From positions 2,069,001 to 2,133,000 of the forward strand of contig OX335652.1 of assembly GCA_946894095.1 (NCBI GenBank): DNA of 64,000 bases. Direction: 5' to 3'. The DNA is from Incurvaria masculella. Its lineage: Eukaryota > Arthropoda > Insecta > Lepidoptera > Incurvariidae. Shown piece by piece: positions 34,764-46,476 of this stretch (position 1 is the first letter of the stretch; every line of letters begins with the position of its first letter). The notes below the pieces were generated by a model, which worked only from the letters and a program-made list of their open reading frames with translations, was not told the origin of the DNA and ran no database searches. The position numbers were made by a program, and so were the translations under genes.

Positions 34764-35130
34764 TGCGTGATAACACCTGATTGCACTCAGTTCCATAAGG
34801 GCATAAGTGTAACCTCATTTTAATATTTGTAAAAATATTTACTAATTTTGGAATTTCAAAAGGATGAAAGATGCATTGATTGTCTAGCTATATTTGAAGC
34901 CTATAACGGTAAATATCTGACGCTCATATTCTGTAGTCAAACTTTTTTTTAAAGTTTATTAATATTTGTAAAATTCGAGAACACAAAGCACTAGATACTT
35001 AGCATTTTTTTTTACATAATACCTAGATCATCAATCTATATATTTACTTTTTTGATTATCGAAACTCGTGTTTTTTTTGTTGTTTTACTTACGTTCTTAT
35101 CAAACTGAACGCAATCGTCTATTATCACGC
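34764..35130. mobile_element. MITE of the 'GCGTGATAAC' family, uninterrupted
   Basis: The left end GCGTGATAACACCTGATTGC and the right end, read inverted, GCGTGATAATAGACGATTGC form terminal repeats; the next 30 bp also match imperfectly. The interior shares 'gatgaaagatgcattgat' and 'aaatatctgacgctca' with the copies at 3422 and 41473 in opposite order, so it lies inverted relative to them. Confidence 0.75.
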
Positions 35131-38100
35131 TCGTAATAAATACTCTCATGGTACAATTGTAACAAAATACAGAAAAGTGAAATAAGGAAAGGGTAAACAT
35201 TTGTGGGTAAACATTTTTTCACAGTTTCGTCACATAATTCAGGTGAACCTACACATATCACACTTGGTGTTCATTTGAGAAATTAACATTTTTAAAAACA
35301 TTATATCCAACGATAACGGCCGTTAATATTTTTTTTATAGTAATCTTAAAAACTTCTCATGGTATTAATTGATTTATCAATATTACAATCATTCTCATAT
35401 TCATTAGTAGATTGGTGACTTATTTGACAATTTATTTATTTATTAATCGTACCAAATTCATTTTCAGATATTTAATATTTAGTAAACGTTTGGTATTTTT
35501 TAATATCTATAATTATGCAAGTCTCAAATAAAAAAAGTCGATGAAATTAAATTGTAAAGATCGTACATACATTCCTCCACTTCTACCGCGGGCCACACGC
35601 GCGACGGTCGCTTGTGAAATCGACTACGTATTCTCGAACGACAAATCTTTTGTAAAAGTTGTCCTTGAACACAAAATTTACAACTTGACATTCTTTACGA
35701 CTCGAAAACGTAGCAATCAACAGCGCAGTTAGCACCTTCCCGTCGCGAATGATTCAGGAAACTGGAGGCTTTGAGCGTATCACCTTCTTCCGCTCAAACA
35801 TTACATCGAAAGAAGATGTTTTCCGCTTTTTTTATATGCAAGAAAAAATCGAAACTTACGCAAAATAGTCCTGTGCTTATCATGATATACAATCTCACTA
35901 GTTTCTTATTTCACAAGAAGTTAGATAGAAATAAAAAAACATATAATTTCTCAGGTGGCAAGCATTGTGATAATTGATATGTGGTTTAAATTAAGAACAC
36001 ACCACGACCGTCAACTTATAATAAATAAATAGCTGGTTCAATCACCAACACAACAAAACATAACGCCCTCTCAGCGACACCTTTTCGATCCGCCTGACGT
36101 GACAAAGGCATTTATGATTTTTAAAAGATTTCGAACGTCAAAAAAAACGACAATTTATGACCACTCCACTCCCGCTGTAACCATTCAAAACCCCGATAAT
36201 TGTATATTCTTTTACAGTAGTGTTGCGCCCTACACTGTGCAGCCGATGAAGGTAAAACCGGCAGAAAAAATACGTATTCAACTCAAATCACAGGCGCCCT
36301 TAATCACCGCTATTGAGACCTATCGCGGCATCTAATGGACAAGATTCACCGTGTCAAAATCGCCTTTCAAGTCAATAAAATAAGAGATAGACTCCATTGA
36401 TAATTATCACGCGCTTAGTGCGTTTTACATTGCGAAAGTTGCGAGCGGATGCTCGTGTCAAACGGTTTGGTATTTTGAGTTTGTTTTGAAAATTCTTTTA
36501 TCCGATATATTATTTGCTCTTTTCTTTGTTGAAGGCTCCACACGGTTGTTCATCTGCCTATTTCATGGTTCGATTTGTTCGAGCGTCCCTTTGGACACGC
36601 CGCCGCCCCTTCAGTAAACTTACCTCCTACTTGTGATAATTTAGATGTCAAATAGGTCGGGTTTTTGTCGCCCGCGTCTTTCAGTTTGTCACCTTTATAT
36701 TTCACGGACGTTTTGGGACCATTTATGGGTATGATGATGCACAGAGGAATTTTGTATACATTGATGTATGAATGGTTGTTTCCTTTGAGGATTTTGTGCT
36801 TCTTTATTCTGTTAGTATGATTTTCTCAGGGATGTAATCTTGGGAGCCTAGATTCATTTGAATAATGATAATGCCACTTTGTAAAAGAATAAAAATGATT
36901 ATAATATACATATACAATAAATACAATATTTTGGTATGCAGAAAACTATCCTGATTCAAAGCTATGGTTTTTACTTTTGTCGGCTACGTGACAGCTAAGC
37001 CGTTGAACGAAATCATCTTGGTCATTCAAATTTCGGTTTATTTAATAACATCAATTTAAATTTAATGATATTGTTCATGACATTGTCCTTTAAGATTATA
37101 GCCGAAAGTCTTCCGATTCGAATTAAATATAAATACAGTAAACTGTGCTTTTTGCTATGCCCTAACTTTGTCAAGAGGAAAAGATTTCAACGCACTGTTC
37201 TGAGGTAGGTTTTATCAGCATCCATATGATGTGAATGTTTAGGTGAATTTTAGCATTCTAGATACAATTTTGAGCATAAAATGAGCATATATACATATAG
37301 CATCATGCCTTTTATCCGGAGAGATAGATGGAGATAATAAAGATACTTCTTTCGCTTCTACAACAGGAATGAATGTTTTCATGCATGCTCTTCAATTATG
37401 GGTATTACAAATATTACGTTTACAAAACATTTTACCCATTTGGACATCGTAAGGTGTTTCTCGTCGGTAAATTATAGAGTTTAGTTGTTTTTATTTTTAT
37501 TCATTTTAAGAAGTAAAATGAATATTTTTTTAAGATGAAATTAAACACTGTCCTTTCTAAGTGTATATTTTAATAATTTCAATCCCCAACTACCGTTAAT
37601 CACGTAACAACCTCCAATCCTGTTAATAAATACTTTAAATATTTCAAAGCCATGATGAGTTTTTTTGAGTCCAAATTAAATTTGAAACAACTCTAACGTG
37701 GTAGATATTACTCAGCATACATATTTTTAAAGCTGCACAGAAAAAAATATGTTCACTTTTTTTTAGCAAAATTATATATATATGTTTTCTTACTTTATCG
37801 GAGTAACATTATTTTCATATTTTTTTAAACGACTACCATGAGACAACTCACTACAATCACGGTAGTCCCAAAGGTGCGATAGGTAGCGACCGTACATAAG
37901 TAGAGTAGTGAAAGTACATATTATGTATTAGTTGTTACATCATATTTAATAGGGTTTGATATTATAATAAAATCATAGGTGTTTTAACCGTTTTCACTGT
38001 AGAAGTATTCCAAATCATGGGTATAAAGCAGGTGGCGAAATTAGTAGACGTAATACCCGCGAATGGTATATCCATGTAGGTCCATACAGTACTTATGTTT

Positions 38101-38380
38101 ACGTTGCTCTTTCTTAAATTAATGCATCCTTACTTCCCGGTCGATTATACATACAAACATATGACATTCCTTGGAAATAATCGACGAACATGCATAGTAG
38201 AAAAACGTATATTTAATTGATATTCAGTCGCCTTACAGGGCTGTTCAACTATTGGTGGTCTGTGTACTACTTTTTCCTTCACCGAACTAGCCCAAAATGC
38301 GAAAGCGGATACGGAACCAGAGACTCCTCCGTGACAGACGAAATCTTAATCACCAAGATTACAAGAGTGCGGCTGCACCC
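35131..38380. other. Non-coding region with scattered CpG-rich patches
   Basis: Patches near 35575-35640, 36050-36080, 36410-36460 and 36580-36690 are richer in CpG than the rest. Short open frames at 35541-35732, 35771-35977 and 36099-36335 show no motif. Nothing else is supported. Confidence 0.4.
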
Positions 38381-38560
38381 ACACGTTGTGAGGTTACCGT
38401 AGCTGTCGCCTCGGTGCATAGAAACAACGCGCAGCTGCGTCGGCGTGCAAGCGTATTGTGCGGACGCCGCTGCCGCGTGCGCGGACAGGTGTGCGGCCGG
38501 CCTTATTGTTACCCCCGAACCCGCCGATAACGCTTTGTAGGTTTTGCGGACGCCGATTTT
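38381..38560. other. CpG-rich block
   Basis: About 180 bp of very GC-rich DNA ('gcggacgccgctgccgcgtg'). The open frame through it is Arg-rich, as any such sequence would be. Possibly a promoter or regulatory island. Confidence 0.35.
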
Positions 38561-38843
38561 TTTAACTTAATTCCTTATTTCGCCGTCATGATATCAGATT
38601 CGAATGGTTCAAAAGATTGAATGGTGAATGCTGACCGATGACGTTGAAATAATGTTTCGGTTAGGGTACCACGTGTTCTTTGGTGGATGTCATAATATTT
38701 TTTTTCGAATTAAAACTCTTTATTTAAATATGTTTGTTTAGACTTTCACTGTTGTTACTTGTTATTTTTTAAATGTTTTTAAAATTAATCGCTGAGCAAC
38801 GTGCCGTTGAACTACCCTCATCGGCGGCTGGAGCTATCCACAG

Positions 38844-38954
38844 CTACAATCTGCCGTTGATTTCGGACTGGACGACGTGTCGGAAGTCCTCCAGGTCGCG
38901 CCGCGAGTTCTGAAGAAGTCCACAATGCGGTTGACGAACCGTCGACTTAAACAA
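38844..38954 (+). CDS. Candidate internal coding exon, 37 codons
   Basis: CCACAG precedes 38844 and CAA|GTAAGC follows 38954. The 111 nt between are an open, phase-0-to-phase-0 frame (LQSAVDFGLDDVSEVLQVAP, then RVLKKSTMRL, then TNRRLKQ). Third codon positions are GC-rich, unlike the flanks, and the donor is strong. The upstream pyrimidine tract is weak; the frame is open back to 38811. The protein was not recognised; it may be a host exon or captured transposon coding DNA. Confidence 0.35.
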
Positions 38955-39449
38955 GTAAGCGATCTTTATTTATAACCGTATCCACATTAAATTGAGTTGA
39001 TTATTATATTTAATATACAACGCAACGTATGGCCTACGGCAGACTTTCAGTCCAACAACGTTCATGGGCTTTCAATTTATTTCAGGCGCTGCGAAAAACA
39101 TACTGACATTCCGTATGCTAGTTCACATTGCGTTTCAAGAACTGCACGTTGTATTTTGGATTTTATAGTTTACCGAACCCATAAATAATGGACCTACAGA
39201 ATCGGTAGGTTGTTATCAGATAAATATGGAAGTATATGGATGGAGAAGTTTCAAATATGTATGTTCGTTTGTGGGACGTTAAAATTGTTAAGACCCATGC
39301 AGAAATGTATTGTCAGATCCAAAATGCATTTTTATCAATATTCCAGAATGGTCTTGTGAAAAGATATATTTGAATTATCTGACTAAGTAAATTAATTTTA
39401 ATTTTGTAGTTGCTAACATATTCCATGCATCTAATATACATATTTAAAT
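38955..39449. other. Non-coding, nothing recognised
   Basis: AT-rich sequence after the candidate donor. No further exon was found. Confidence 0.45.
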
Positions 39450-39699
39450 TGTAGCGACCTAGCGCCCTCTACTGAGAGCTGCTCGTTTCACATGCCACAA
39501 ATGCGACCAACAGATGCAATAGAAGCTAGTTAACATGGCGGGCGCTAGATGGCGCTTTCAGCTAGACATATAAATCTATATCGCACAAACGAAGTTTCCC
39601 AGCGAGTTAACACATATACAACATTCAAATCACGACTAGAGGAGAGCAGCTGCGCATCCGTGGGTCTCAAGACCTGACCCACCTTTTCATCTCTCCACA
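39450..39699 (+). mobile_element. Short LTR of a retrotransposon
   Basis: The unit runs from TGTAGCGACC to TCTCCACA (TG...CA, 250 bp) and has a TATA-like ACATATAAATC near 39567. It is defined by the primer-binding site that follows. No second LTR was found in the window, so the element is partial or extends as unrecognised DNA. Confidence 0.65.
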
Positions 39700-39700
39700 G

Positions 39701-39718
39701 TGGTGACCCCGACGTGAT
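39701..39718 (+). other. Primer-binding site for tRNA-Trp
   Basis: TGGTGACCCCGACGTGAT is complementary to the 3' end of eukaryotic tRNA-Trp (...ATCACGTCGGGGTCA plus CCA) over 18 nt. It lies one base after the LTR's terminal CA. Minus-strand cDNA synthesis of the retroelement would start here. Confidence 0.8.
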
Positions 39719-40150
39719 CCAGCATCCCGACGTGATCCAACAACAACAACCACGCCTCCTCTAGTCACAACAAGGTATACTTCAGCAGTCACGACAGTTG
39801 CTACCGGCCTCCCACCAGCGGGTCTCACCGGTAGTAACTCAAGCATGTCGTCATCCAGCATCACTCCAACCCAGCAGAAGAAAATCAGCACCATCGTCCT
39901 AAGTAGGTGTATCGATACGCCCACTAGGACGCCGGTAACATAATCACCTCCGGCAGCCGTCACCCAGCATCACGACCGACTCACCGCGTCACACTGGGCA
40001 CCTCCGGCAGCCGTCACCCAGCATCACGACCGACTCACCGCGTCGCACTGGGCACCTCCGGCGCTCCGTCATCCAGCACCACGACCGACTCACCGCGTCA
40101 CACTGGACACTGACGACCAGCACCGAAAACGAACATTGCGTACTTATTCC
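39719..40150 (+). mobile_element. LTR-element leader with 54-bp minisatellite
   Basis: Downstream of the primer site is C-rich, codon-like DNA. It includes a short frame starting MSSSSITPTQQKKIS (about 39846) that soon stops. Three tandem 54-bp units start at 39945, 39999 and 40053; 54 is a multiple of three, so frame would be kept. No gag zinc knuckle, protease or polymerase is visible. Confidence 0.5.
39945..40106. repeat. 54-bp tandem repeat, three units
   Basis: The units start 'cacctccggcagccgtcacc'. Units 1 and 2 differ at one site noticed (cacactggg/cgcactggg); unit 3 is more diverged. Confidence 0.92.
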
Positions 40151-40296
40151 GCATTCTAAACAAAATTGCACTAAGTTATGCCTGGAAATTCATCGTAATT
40201 CAAACCAAAATTGTTGGTTGTCAAATGTTCACTTAATGGACGCTAAGAATTATAATGCCAAATTTACGAAAGAATTGCAACGAAAGTAAATATTCC

Positions 40297-40825
40297 GGGA
40301 GGTCACGACATTTTTGGTCACGATAAGGTAAATGGCTGAATCTGGGTTTACATGTTAGAGACCAATCTTCTGATGCTAAATATGTCGGTCTGCCTGTGCC
40401 AAGTGGTTGCGTTATCTAGATTGGCTATATAAATAATATGTCTGTATGTACCTGCTGATGAATAAACTGATTGACTAGAAACATTAATACTTATTAATTA
40501 TACAACAATAACCAATCGATTTTTTAATAAAATACTTAAATATTCCTAAAGTTATATCTGTAACCTAAATCGCCTATTACTACGAAATGCAACCGACGAT
40601 TTGTTCAGTTTTGGTATTGCTAAGCAAGTATGTACGGATTATTTGCAACCTTATCATATATATATGTTTTGTCACCATAACTACTTTTTCAGGCGCCTTA
40701 TCTAGGTAACGCAACCACTTGGCACAGGCAAACCGACACATTTAGCTTCAGAGGGTTGGTCTTTATCCTGTGAACCCAGTTTAAGCCATTTACGTTATCG
40801 TTACCATTTTTGTCGCCACCTCCTG
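40297..40825. mobile_element. MITE with long (~125 bp) terminal inverted repeats
   Basis: The left arm 40297-40421 and the right arm 40700-40825 are imperfect inverse copies. Both contain 'gcctgtgccaagtggttgcg' and 'aaatggct...ctgggtt' in mirrored order. The roughly 280-bp centre has no ORF. The structure fits a foldback or long-TIR MITE. No clean target duplication was established. Confidence 0.75.
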
Positions 40826-41472
40826 GTCTAAACATTCTTTGTTGTGCTAATCAAGCATGTCGATATTTTCTACAGTGTAATCTACGTGTCAGCATACCAC
40901 ACCAACATTTAAATAAAAAATTCTCAATTTTGCATTAAACGTGAAATAAGTAAAGGTAAAACCAAATATTGTACAAACAATAATCACATTTCATAAGTAT
41001 CACGTTACCGACTCTCAAAACACAACATTGTCATCGCTAGAGAACCATAAAACAGTTTTGTATCATAAAACCAATTAAAACTTATCATAACACGTATTCT
41101 TCGGCTACCTTTGTATTCATTGAGTATAAACGCTATAAAAATAGATGGCACATATTGAGCAAGGGCGCACATCGCCACTTCTGCGATGGTTTACTGGAGT
41201 CAGATTTGTATATTCATTCATTTGCGAATACCACATGCAAGAAAAAACATGTTTTTATAATTTGTAGATATATTGTGCAATGTATAAAATCTCGGCAGAC
41301 CCAGAACGTGAAACAATCGGAATTGACTAATAAGTAACGAATAAAAACAATACGCTGATCTGAAAATGACAAATCTTGCTTTGACTAATCATGATTTTTT
41401 TGGTCATCAAAAAAATTAAAAATGTATCTAAGTGAAATCTATCGTGAAAATTGTCTTGAGAATTGTGTCAAG
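40826..41472. other. Non-coding, nothing recognised
   Basis: AT-rich. The 60-codon frame at 41155-41337 has no motif. Confidence 0.5.
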
Positions 41473-41820
41473 TAGGTGATTGGAGCCCATTACGATTACG
41501 GATGTAATTAAAACAACATTTAATTTTATTTAAAGTTAACCACAATAAAATTCTAGGTCTAGCTATAATTTAAAAATAAAACTATAACTCGGTGGTGTTT
41601 TGTGTTTTCAAAATAGACAAATATTCATAAACTTTATTACAAAAGGTTTGAACACAGAATATGAGCGTCCGATATTTGCCGTTAAAGATTTCAAATATAG
41701 CTAGACCATCAACGCATCTTTCACCTTTTTTAATATTTCAAAGTAAGTAGTAGTTATTTTTAAAAATAATAAAATATGTTTTTACTTATGGGACTGGATG
41801 CGATCGCGTGTTATCACCCC
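41473..41820. mobile_element. MITE of the 'GCGTGATAAC' family
   Basis: Same order as the copy at 3422-4347 but without the nested insertion: 'gtaattaaaacaacattta', 'ggtttgaacacagaatatg', 'gcatctttcaccttttttaa', ending 'cgtgttatcac'. The terminal repeats are diverged. Confidence 0.65.
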
Positions 41821-41869
41821 CTTAAAATGAAACTAACGTTAGAGTATACATTTTAATGTGATGTAAGTA

Positions 41870-41968
41870 CACCCGGCTACATAAGGAAGTGAGGTCCTTT
41901 TTGTAAGGAAGGTCCAGGTATGGCGCGTAGTTTCCATGTGGTGTATTAATAGCCATCCATATAAATTC
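41870..41968 (+). mobile_element. SINE 3' fragment
   Basis: Contains 'ggctacataaggaa', 'ggtccaggtatggcgc', 'ccatgtggtgtatta' and 'tagccatccat', the family tail. Confidence 0.6.
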
Positions 41969-42218
41969 TATAAAACAAATTATAAAATATTGAGTGAACA
42001 TATAAATGTCCAAAATTTTGCACCAAAAGTGTAAATGCATTTACAATTAATGAAACTATTTCATAAATCAGGTAAGAATGGGATTACTCAACTGAATTCG
42101 CAACAATAAAATATGATTTAAAGATAATGGAAACACATTTTGTTTTTATTTTTTCTTTAAACTCTTCATTCGTTTCATTTTAATTTAATATAATTTAAAA
42201 TTAAGACTCTAAGCTTGG

Positions 42219-42446
42219 TTTTCACCAAGTGCTGACTTATTTTGATTGACGCTTAAAGGGCCTTTATTACTTAAGTGCTAATTATCTTATACTTGTATTG
42301 TTTCCAAGCTGCTAAGAAAGGCCCTTAATATATGGCTAATCTTCAGTAGGTGAAAAAGTGCTGATTATCTTGTACTGATATCGATTGCGAGACGGTAAGA
42401 AAGGCCCTTTAATGTGAGGATTAAGCTAATCAGTACTTGGTGGAAG
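42219..42446. mobile_element. MITE, 'TTCACCAAGTGCTGA' family, with duplicated inner half
   Basis: The termini TTTTCACCAAGTGCTGA and, inverted, CTTCCACCAAGTACTGA are followed on both sides by 'taaagggccttt'. The internal segment 'aagtgctgattatctt...taagaaaggccct' occurs twice, so this is either two overlapping insertions or an internal duplication. Confidence 0.7.
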
Positions 42447-43050
42447 AGACAATAAGAGATAAATAAATAGCTAACTATGGATCAAAAAAGCAATCACAAA
42501 AACTTTTTTTTATTAACCATTCTCTCGCTTCATTTCAACTTCATAGAACGTAAATTTCGAATTCTACGAAAACCTTGAAAATCGCAGACGAACGCCAAAG
42601 CAAAGCCACGGTCCCTGAACCCTACCAGAGCTTGCTAACCCCAAAAGCTCGCGTCCACCGCAAACGCTCTTTAAGCGGCATGTCACGTATTAAACACGTT
42701 ATAAACATTGAGACTAATAAATTAAAATTATATTGCTCGTGTTAGATTTAATTTGGTTGTCGCGACGAAGCATCTTGTCGTAAAAAGCGAGGAGGGCCAT
42801 AAAAATATAACGTCACATTCAAACGGCAGCCTCCGAGCCCGCGAAGGCTGCACTTCTTCACGCCACTGCTTTTTGAGGCTGAGCGATAAGGATGGCCTGG
42901 ATGCGTACGTTTACGCATATGAAAGGGTAAGTGGAGATTATAAAACTCATGACGGCATTATGACAGCGCTCCGGTTTCACGTGTATGTATTTCAGAATTT
43001 ACAAACTTCTCAAGTCATTTTCACCCAGACATTGGACTTTCGAATTCATA
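42447..43050. other. Non-coding with a CpG-rich part (42580-42920)
   Basis: Moderately GC-rich sequence with an open frame (42753-43070) that lacks an ATG near its start and shows no motif. It may be conserved non-coding DNA; that was not testable here. Confidence 0.4.
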
Positions 43051-43134
43051 CCGGCAAGCATGGCACCTAGTTCCCATGTGGTGTGTTAGGCTAATATCAG
43101 ACGGCTAATATCCATGTCCGGTAACATAAAAAAA
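43051..43134 (+). mobile_element. SINE 3' fragment with A-run
   Basis: Reads 'gcatggcacctagttccc', 'ccatgtggtgtgttagg', 'ctaatatcagacggctaa', 'tccatgtccggtaacat' and then an A-run. Confidence 0.7.
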
Positions 43135-43380
43135 TACTTCATTCTCGACTTCATTATTACAAGACGTTCCCTGTATATTTTTTTTAAATCCAATAGTTTT
43201 TATTGCTATAAACACAGAACACATGCAAATACACAACAAGAAACAAACAATAAAACAAAAACATTGATTTACTCACTTCACTTAACTTACAGCTTTAGGT
43301 CCAATGTCTTATTCAGAGCGTTGCATGCTATCCATTTTCGGTGACTTAATTAATTATACTTTGATTTCTATGCTGGAAAA

Positions 43381-43575
43381 TGATATCAGTCCAACTGAAT
43401 GCATTCCCGAATAAATAAGGTGCCATGCCAGGTCCTTCTCTTCGTATGAGCACGACTACATTGAACTGGATTTCCCACGAACAATGTTTTTACTACCGCT
43501 TCGACAATGTTTCATCCAAATGCTAATATTATCCACCCAGGCCTACCTACCAACTGTTGTAAAGGGGATCTATAT
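43381..43575 (-). mobile_element. SINE fragment
   Basis: Reversed tail and body: 'tgatatcagtcc', 'ggtgccatgccaggtcctt', 'ttgaactggatttccca', 'ccgcttcgacaatg', 'tccacccaggcc'. The head is missing. Confidence 0.65.
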
Positions 43576-43632
43576 TTGTACATGGGTTCAGAACCATGTT
43601 ATGATGCATTTTCAAATAAAATGAAAATTTCA

Positions 43633-43725
43633 ATTTCGGGTAATTAAGAAACATGTACATATTCTGGGATTTGAACCCGCAACTTCGACGCAAGAGACGA
43701 CGAGCGTTCACCTCTACCCTAAATA
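43633..43725 (-). mobile_element. tRNA-derived SINE, second family
   Basis: The minus strand has TAGGGTAGAGGTGAACGCTC, then a B-box GGGTTCAAATCCCA about 30 nt on, followed by 'gaatatgtacatgtttctta'. It looks like a tRNA-derived SINE head with its own tail. The body differs from the main family. Confidence 0.5.
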
Positions 43726-43735
43726 GGTACTAGGA

Positions 43736-44503
43736 TACAATAACAATAAACCAAAAGATAAAATGAAAATTGAATACTAGGGGGTTGGTAATTTTACTGA
43801 ATGCATAAATTTTGCAAAAAATATTTGTTGACCATTGAAAATACACTATCTCTTTCGAACAATAAATTAATAGATCTCATTTTGACTGCGCGCTTGAATA
43901 TGTATCATAACCCAAACGACACTTGTCAAATGACAAAATAATATTGTAAAAAATGAATTCATTGAGACAATAGTGGGGCTAAGTCCCACAATAAATTCTG
44001 ACACGCTCCATTTATCAAGGGTTTGATAATAATCAGTCCGCCTCAAAAACTCGATTCATACGGGGGGAAATTCTTGAATGAAAAGGTTGCATGCATTGCA
44101 AGGTATATTATACCAATAATATGCCAACAGCGTGCATAATAAATTTACATTAATACATTCAAGCATAAGTAAAATGATCAACCATCCATTAAAGAAGACA
44201 ACCATCCATCCAGTAAAGAAATATTTGAAAGATTGATTAGACCGTGAATAGAATTTTTCTCATTGGCAGTTTCAAAAGAGACAACAAAAGAATTATGCCA
44301 TCAAATCATTTATTTTTATTAAATCCATCGTCAGTCTATGTTTCTTAGTATGTTCACTCATAACTTTAGAACCACTTTTCCCGATTTCGATTTTATTTAC
44401 TTTACGTATATTTTGATTCCTTCTACAAATTATAGGCTACATACATGGCGCTAAATTATCTAAGGGTGAGTAGTGGCGTGAAATTAGAGAGAAAGCCGTA
44501 AAA
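43736..44503. other. Non-coding, nothing recognised
   Basis: AT-rich sequence without supported features. Confidence 0.5.
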
Positions 44504-44752
44504 TCTGGATGGAAAACACGGAATATTTTCATTGCCGTTTCTACCATCGTTCATTCAATGCGATGGTACCAACCCGGATGGGATACCACCTAGTAAGTAA
44601 GGAAGGGGACCTACAGTTTTACGTGGAATCCAAACTACGGCCAGCCTCAACGATTGAAAATGGTCACCCATCCAGAACCCCGCTCAGAGGTGCTTCCCAG
44701 CTTATCGATTCTCAAGGCATCGCCCAATGAGCTACCGAGGCTGACAAAATAA
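44504..44752 (-). mobile_element. SINE, 5S-like head, reverse orientation
   Basis: The minus strand reads from an A-box-like GGTAGCTCATTGGGCGATG through 'gaagcacctctgagcggg' and 'ggatgggtgacca' (the 5S C-box-like part). It continues into the body 'cgttgaggctggccgtagt' and 'ctaggtggtatcccatcc', ending near 'ttttccatccag'. The 3' tail is missing. Confidence 0.7.
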
Positions 44753-44759
44753 CGTATAT

Positions 44760-45150
44760 ATGTATACGAAGCTCGGAATTCCAAAGCAGTAAATCGGCCG
44801 GCCGTGTAGACCGTTCCCGCCGCGCTCCGACCGCCGAAGTAACAATGTCCGTGGCAAGCTCGCCGATAGCCAGCGATGTCAAAACACAGATTCATCGCGC
44901 GGCCGCCCTTTGAAAAAAACCGGGGCGTCTACCGCATTTTTTACGCCCAATTATTCGACTCAACATCAAATCTATTATTTGGGTATAAACATTCTTATTT
45001 ATGGCGGCAGCGCCTTCGCCGCCCTCGGAGTTTTATTGGCAATAAAGTACGAAATTATACATTTGTATGTGCAGCGCGTGCGCTCCCCGTCCGACGTTAT
45101 ATCGGGACGAATTTCTTCTGATGCTAAGCCGGGCATAAATTCGTAAGAAT
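44760..45150. other. CpG-rich block with overlapping open frames
   Basis: GC-rich patches alternate with AT-rich ones, and several frames are open on both strands. One (44910-45146) encodes a hydrophobic stretch (INILIYGGSAFAALGVLLAI) that could span a membrane. The DNA also contains TTTTATTGG/CAATAAAG strings typical of homeodomain sites. No gene call is justified. Confidence 0.3.
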
Positions 45151-46476
45151 CATAAAAATCCGAAATGCAATTTGTAACCCGCATCAGCATACTATGGGTC
45201 TGGAACTAACGGCCATTACAATATAAGTATTTTTGAAATATTTCTATAATTACATGCATAATGACACCTCTTTATATACCACCTATCAACTTGAGGTGAC
45301 CAATGTTTATCAACAAGTTCTTTTTAATATAAATCCGCATTTTTTTAAGATTTATTGCGAATAAAAGAATTTTAATAGATGCCTAAAGCACAGAATAAGT
45401 AATCTCAAAGTTTACGTATATTGAGCAGCTCCGTTTGATATTTTACGCAATTAAAATGCGTCCATCAAATAATTTTGTGCTCTCAATGATGTACCTTAAT
45501 GTATGCTGTCATGGACAAAAACTTAAAGCAATTTACCTAACGTAATATTGAAGTGATTTTTGAACAAATTGTCATTGAAGGTACCCAGTCGAGGCGGGAT
45601 AATGGTAGGTAACCTCGAGCAATTTTACCAATCAGATGGGGGATGTCAAATATCTAGCCAATAAAACAACAGATTGTATGCCCTAAGCGACTTTGATCGG
45701 TAGAAAATTGACTTCTTCCCTGAGAGCTGAATAAGTAGCATTGATACTGTTGCAAAATAATAGTAAATTCGCTATTAAATAATTAATTTTAAATTAATTA
45801 AAAAAATATTTAACTAAAATTACTTCATTATTAATCTTAAATAATGAAAAAAATATAACTAAACCTATATGGGCACAAAAGGTATGATGCCACAAGATCG
45901 AAAATGGAAACTAACGCTCTTGGATGATCTCGCCTCGATGAGTTTGGTAGCGAAACGTCACCTTGCATCAACATTTTTGCCAACGGGAATCCAGTCGTGG
46001 GAACCGCAGAGACTAATTTTCAATAAGTACGATGATCATTTGACTTTGGCGGCTTCAATAATATTGGTATACGTAATTACAAAAACATGCCGTTTGAATT
46101 GGAGAAACAATAGGAAATCTATAATTATGTTGACCATTTAAATATTTATATGTTTACTATGATGTGGTTTCGGCTCTCAAATGTATAAGCAGGTTGCACA
46201 AATTCTAAATATGTTCATAGTTGCAGAACAGAGTCTTAATTATCCACCAAATTTAATTAAATTGTTGTGTTCGGATTTTTTTTATTTACGGAGAGTGTAT
46301 ATTTGATGCATTTGAAATATATGTGAATACAATAATGATGATATTATTTTGTTATTCATTCACATCTTTTACGACTGCACCTATATCGATAGGTACATAT
46401 ACATATAGAGTATGTTTTGTCCAGGCTATATGACTTTTCCTTCGTTGTTTATTATATAGCGCTCCCAGCCTTTAGG
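45151..46476. other. Non-coding, nothing recognised
   Basis: AT-rich. The open frame at 45869-46141 has no recognisable motif. Confidence 0.45.

Noticed and set aside
39945..40106. CRISPR-like spaced repeats
   Set aside because: The 54-bp units are contiguous with no spacers; this is a minisatellite in a eukaryotic retroelement.
39667..40171. Minus-strand frames of 98 and 60 codons
   Set aside because: They lie over the LTR-element leader and the 54-bp minisatellite. The plus-strand LTR, PBS and leader explain the sequence better.
44910..45146. Putative membrane protein ORF
   Set aside because: One hydrophobic stretch in a CpG-rich region where three frames are open at once; no start context, homologue or splice signal.
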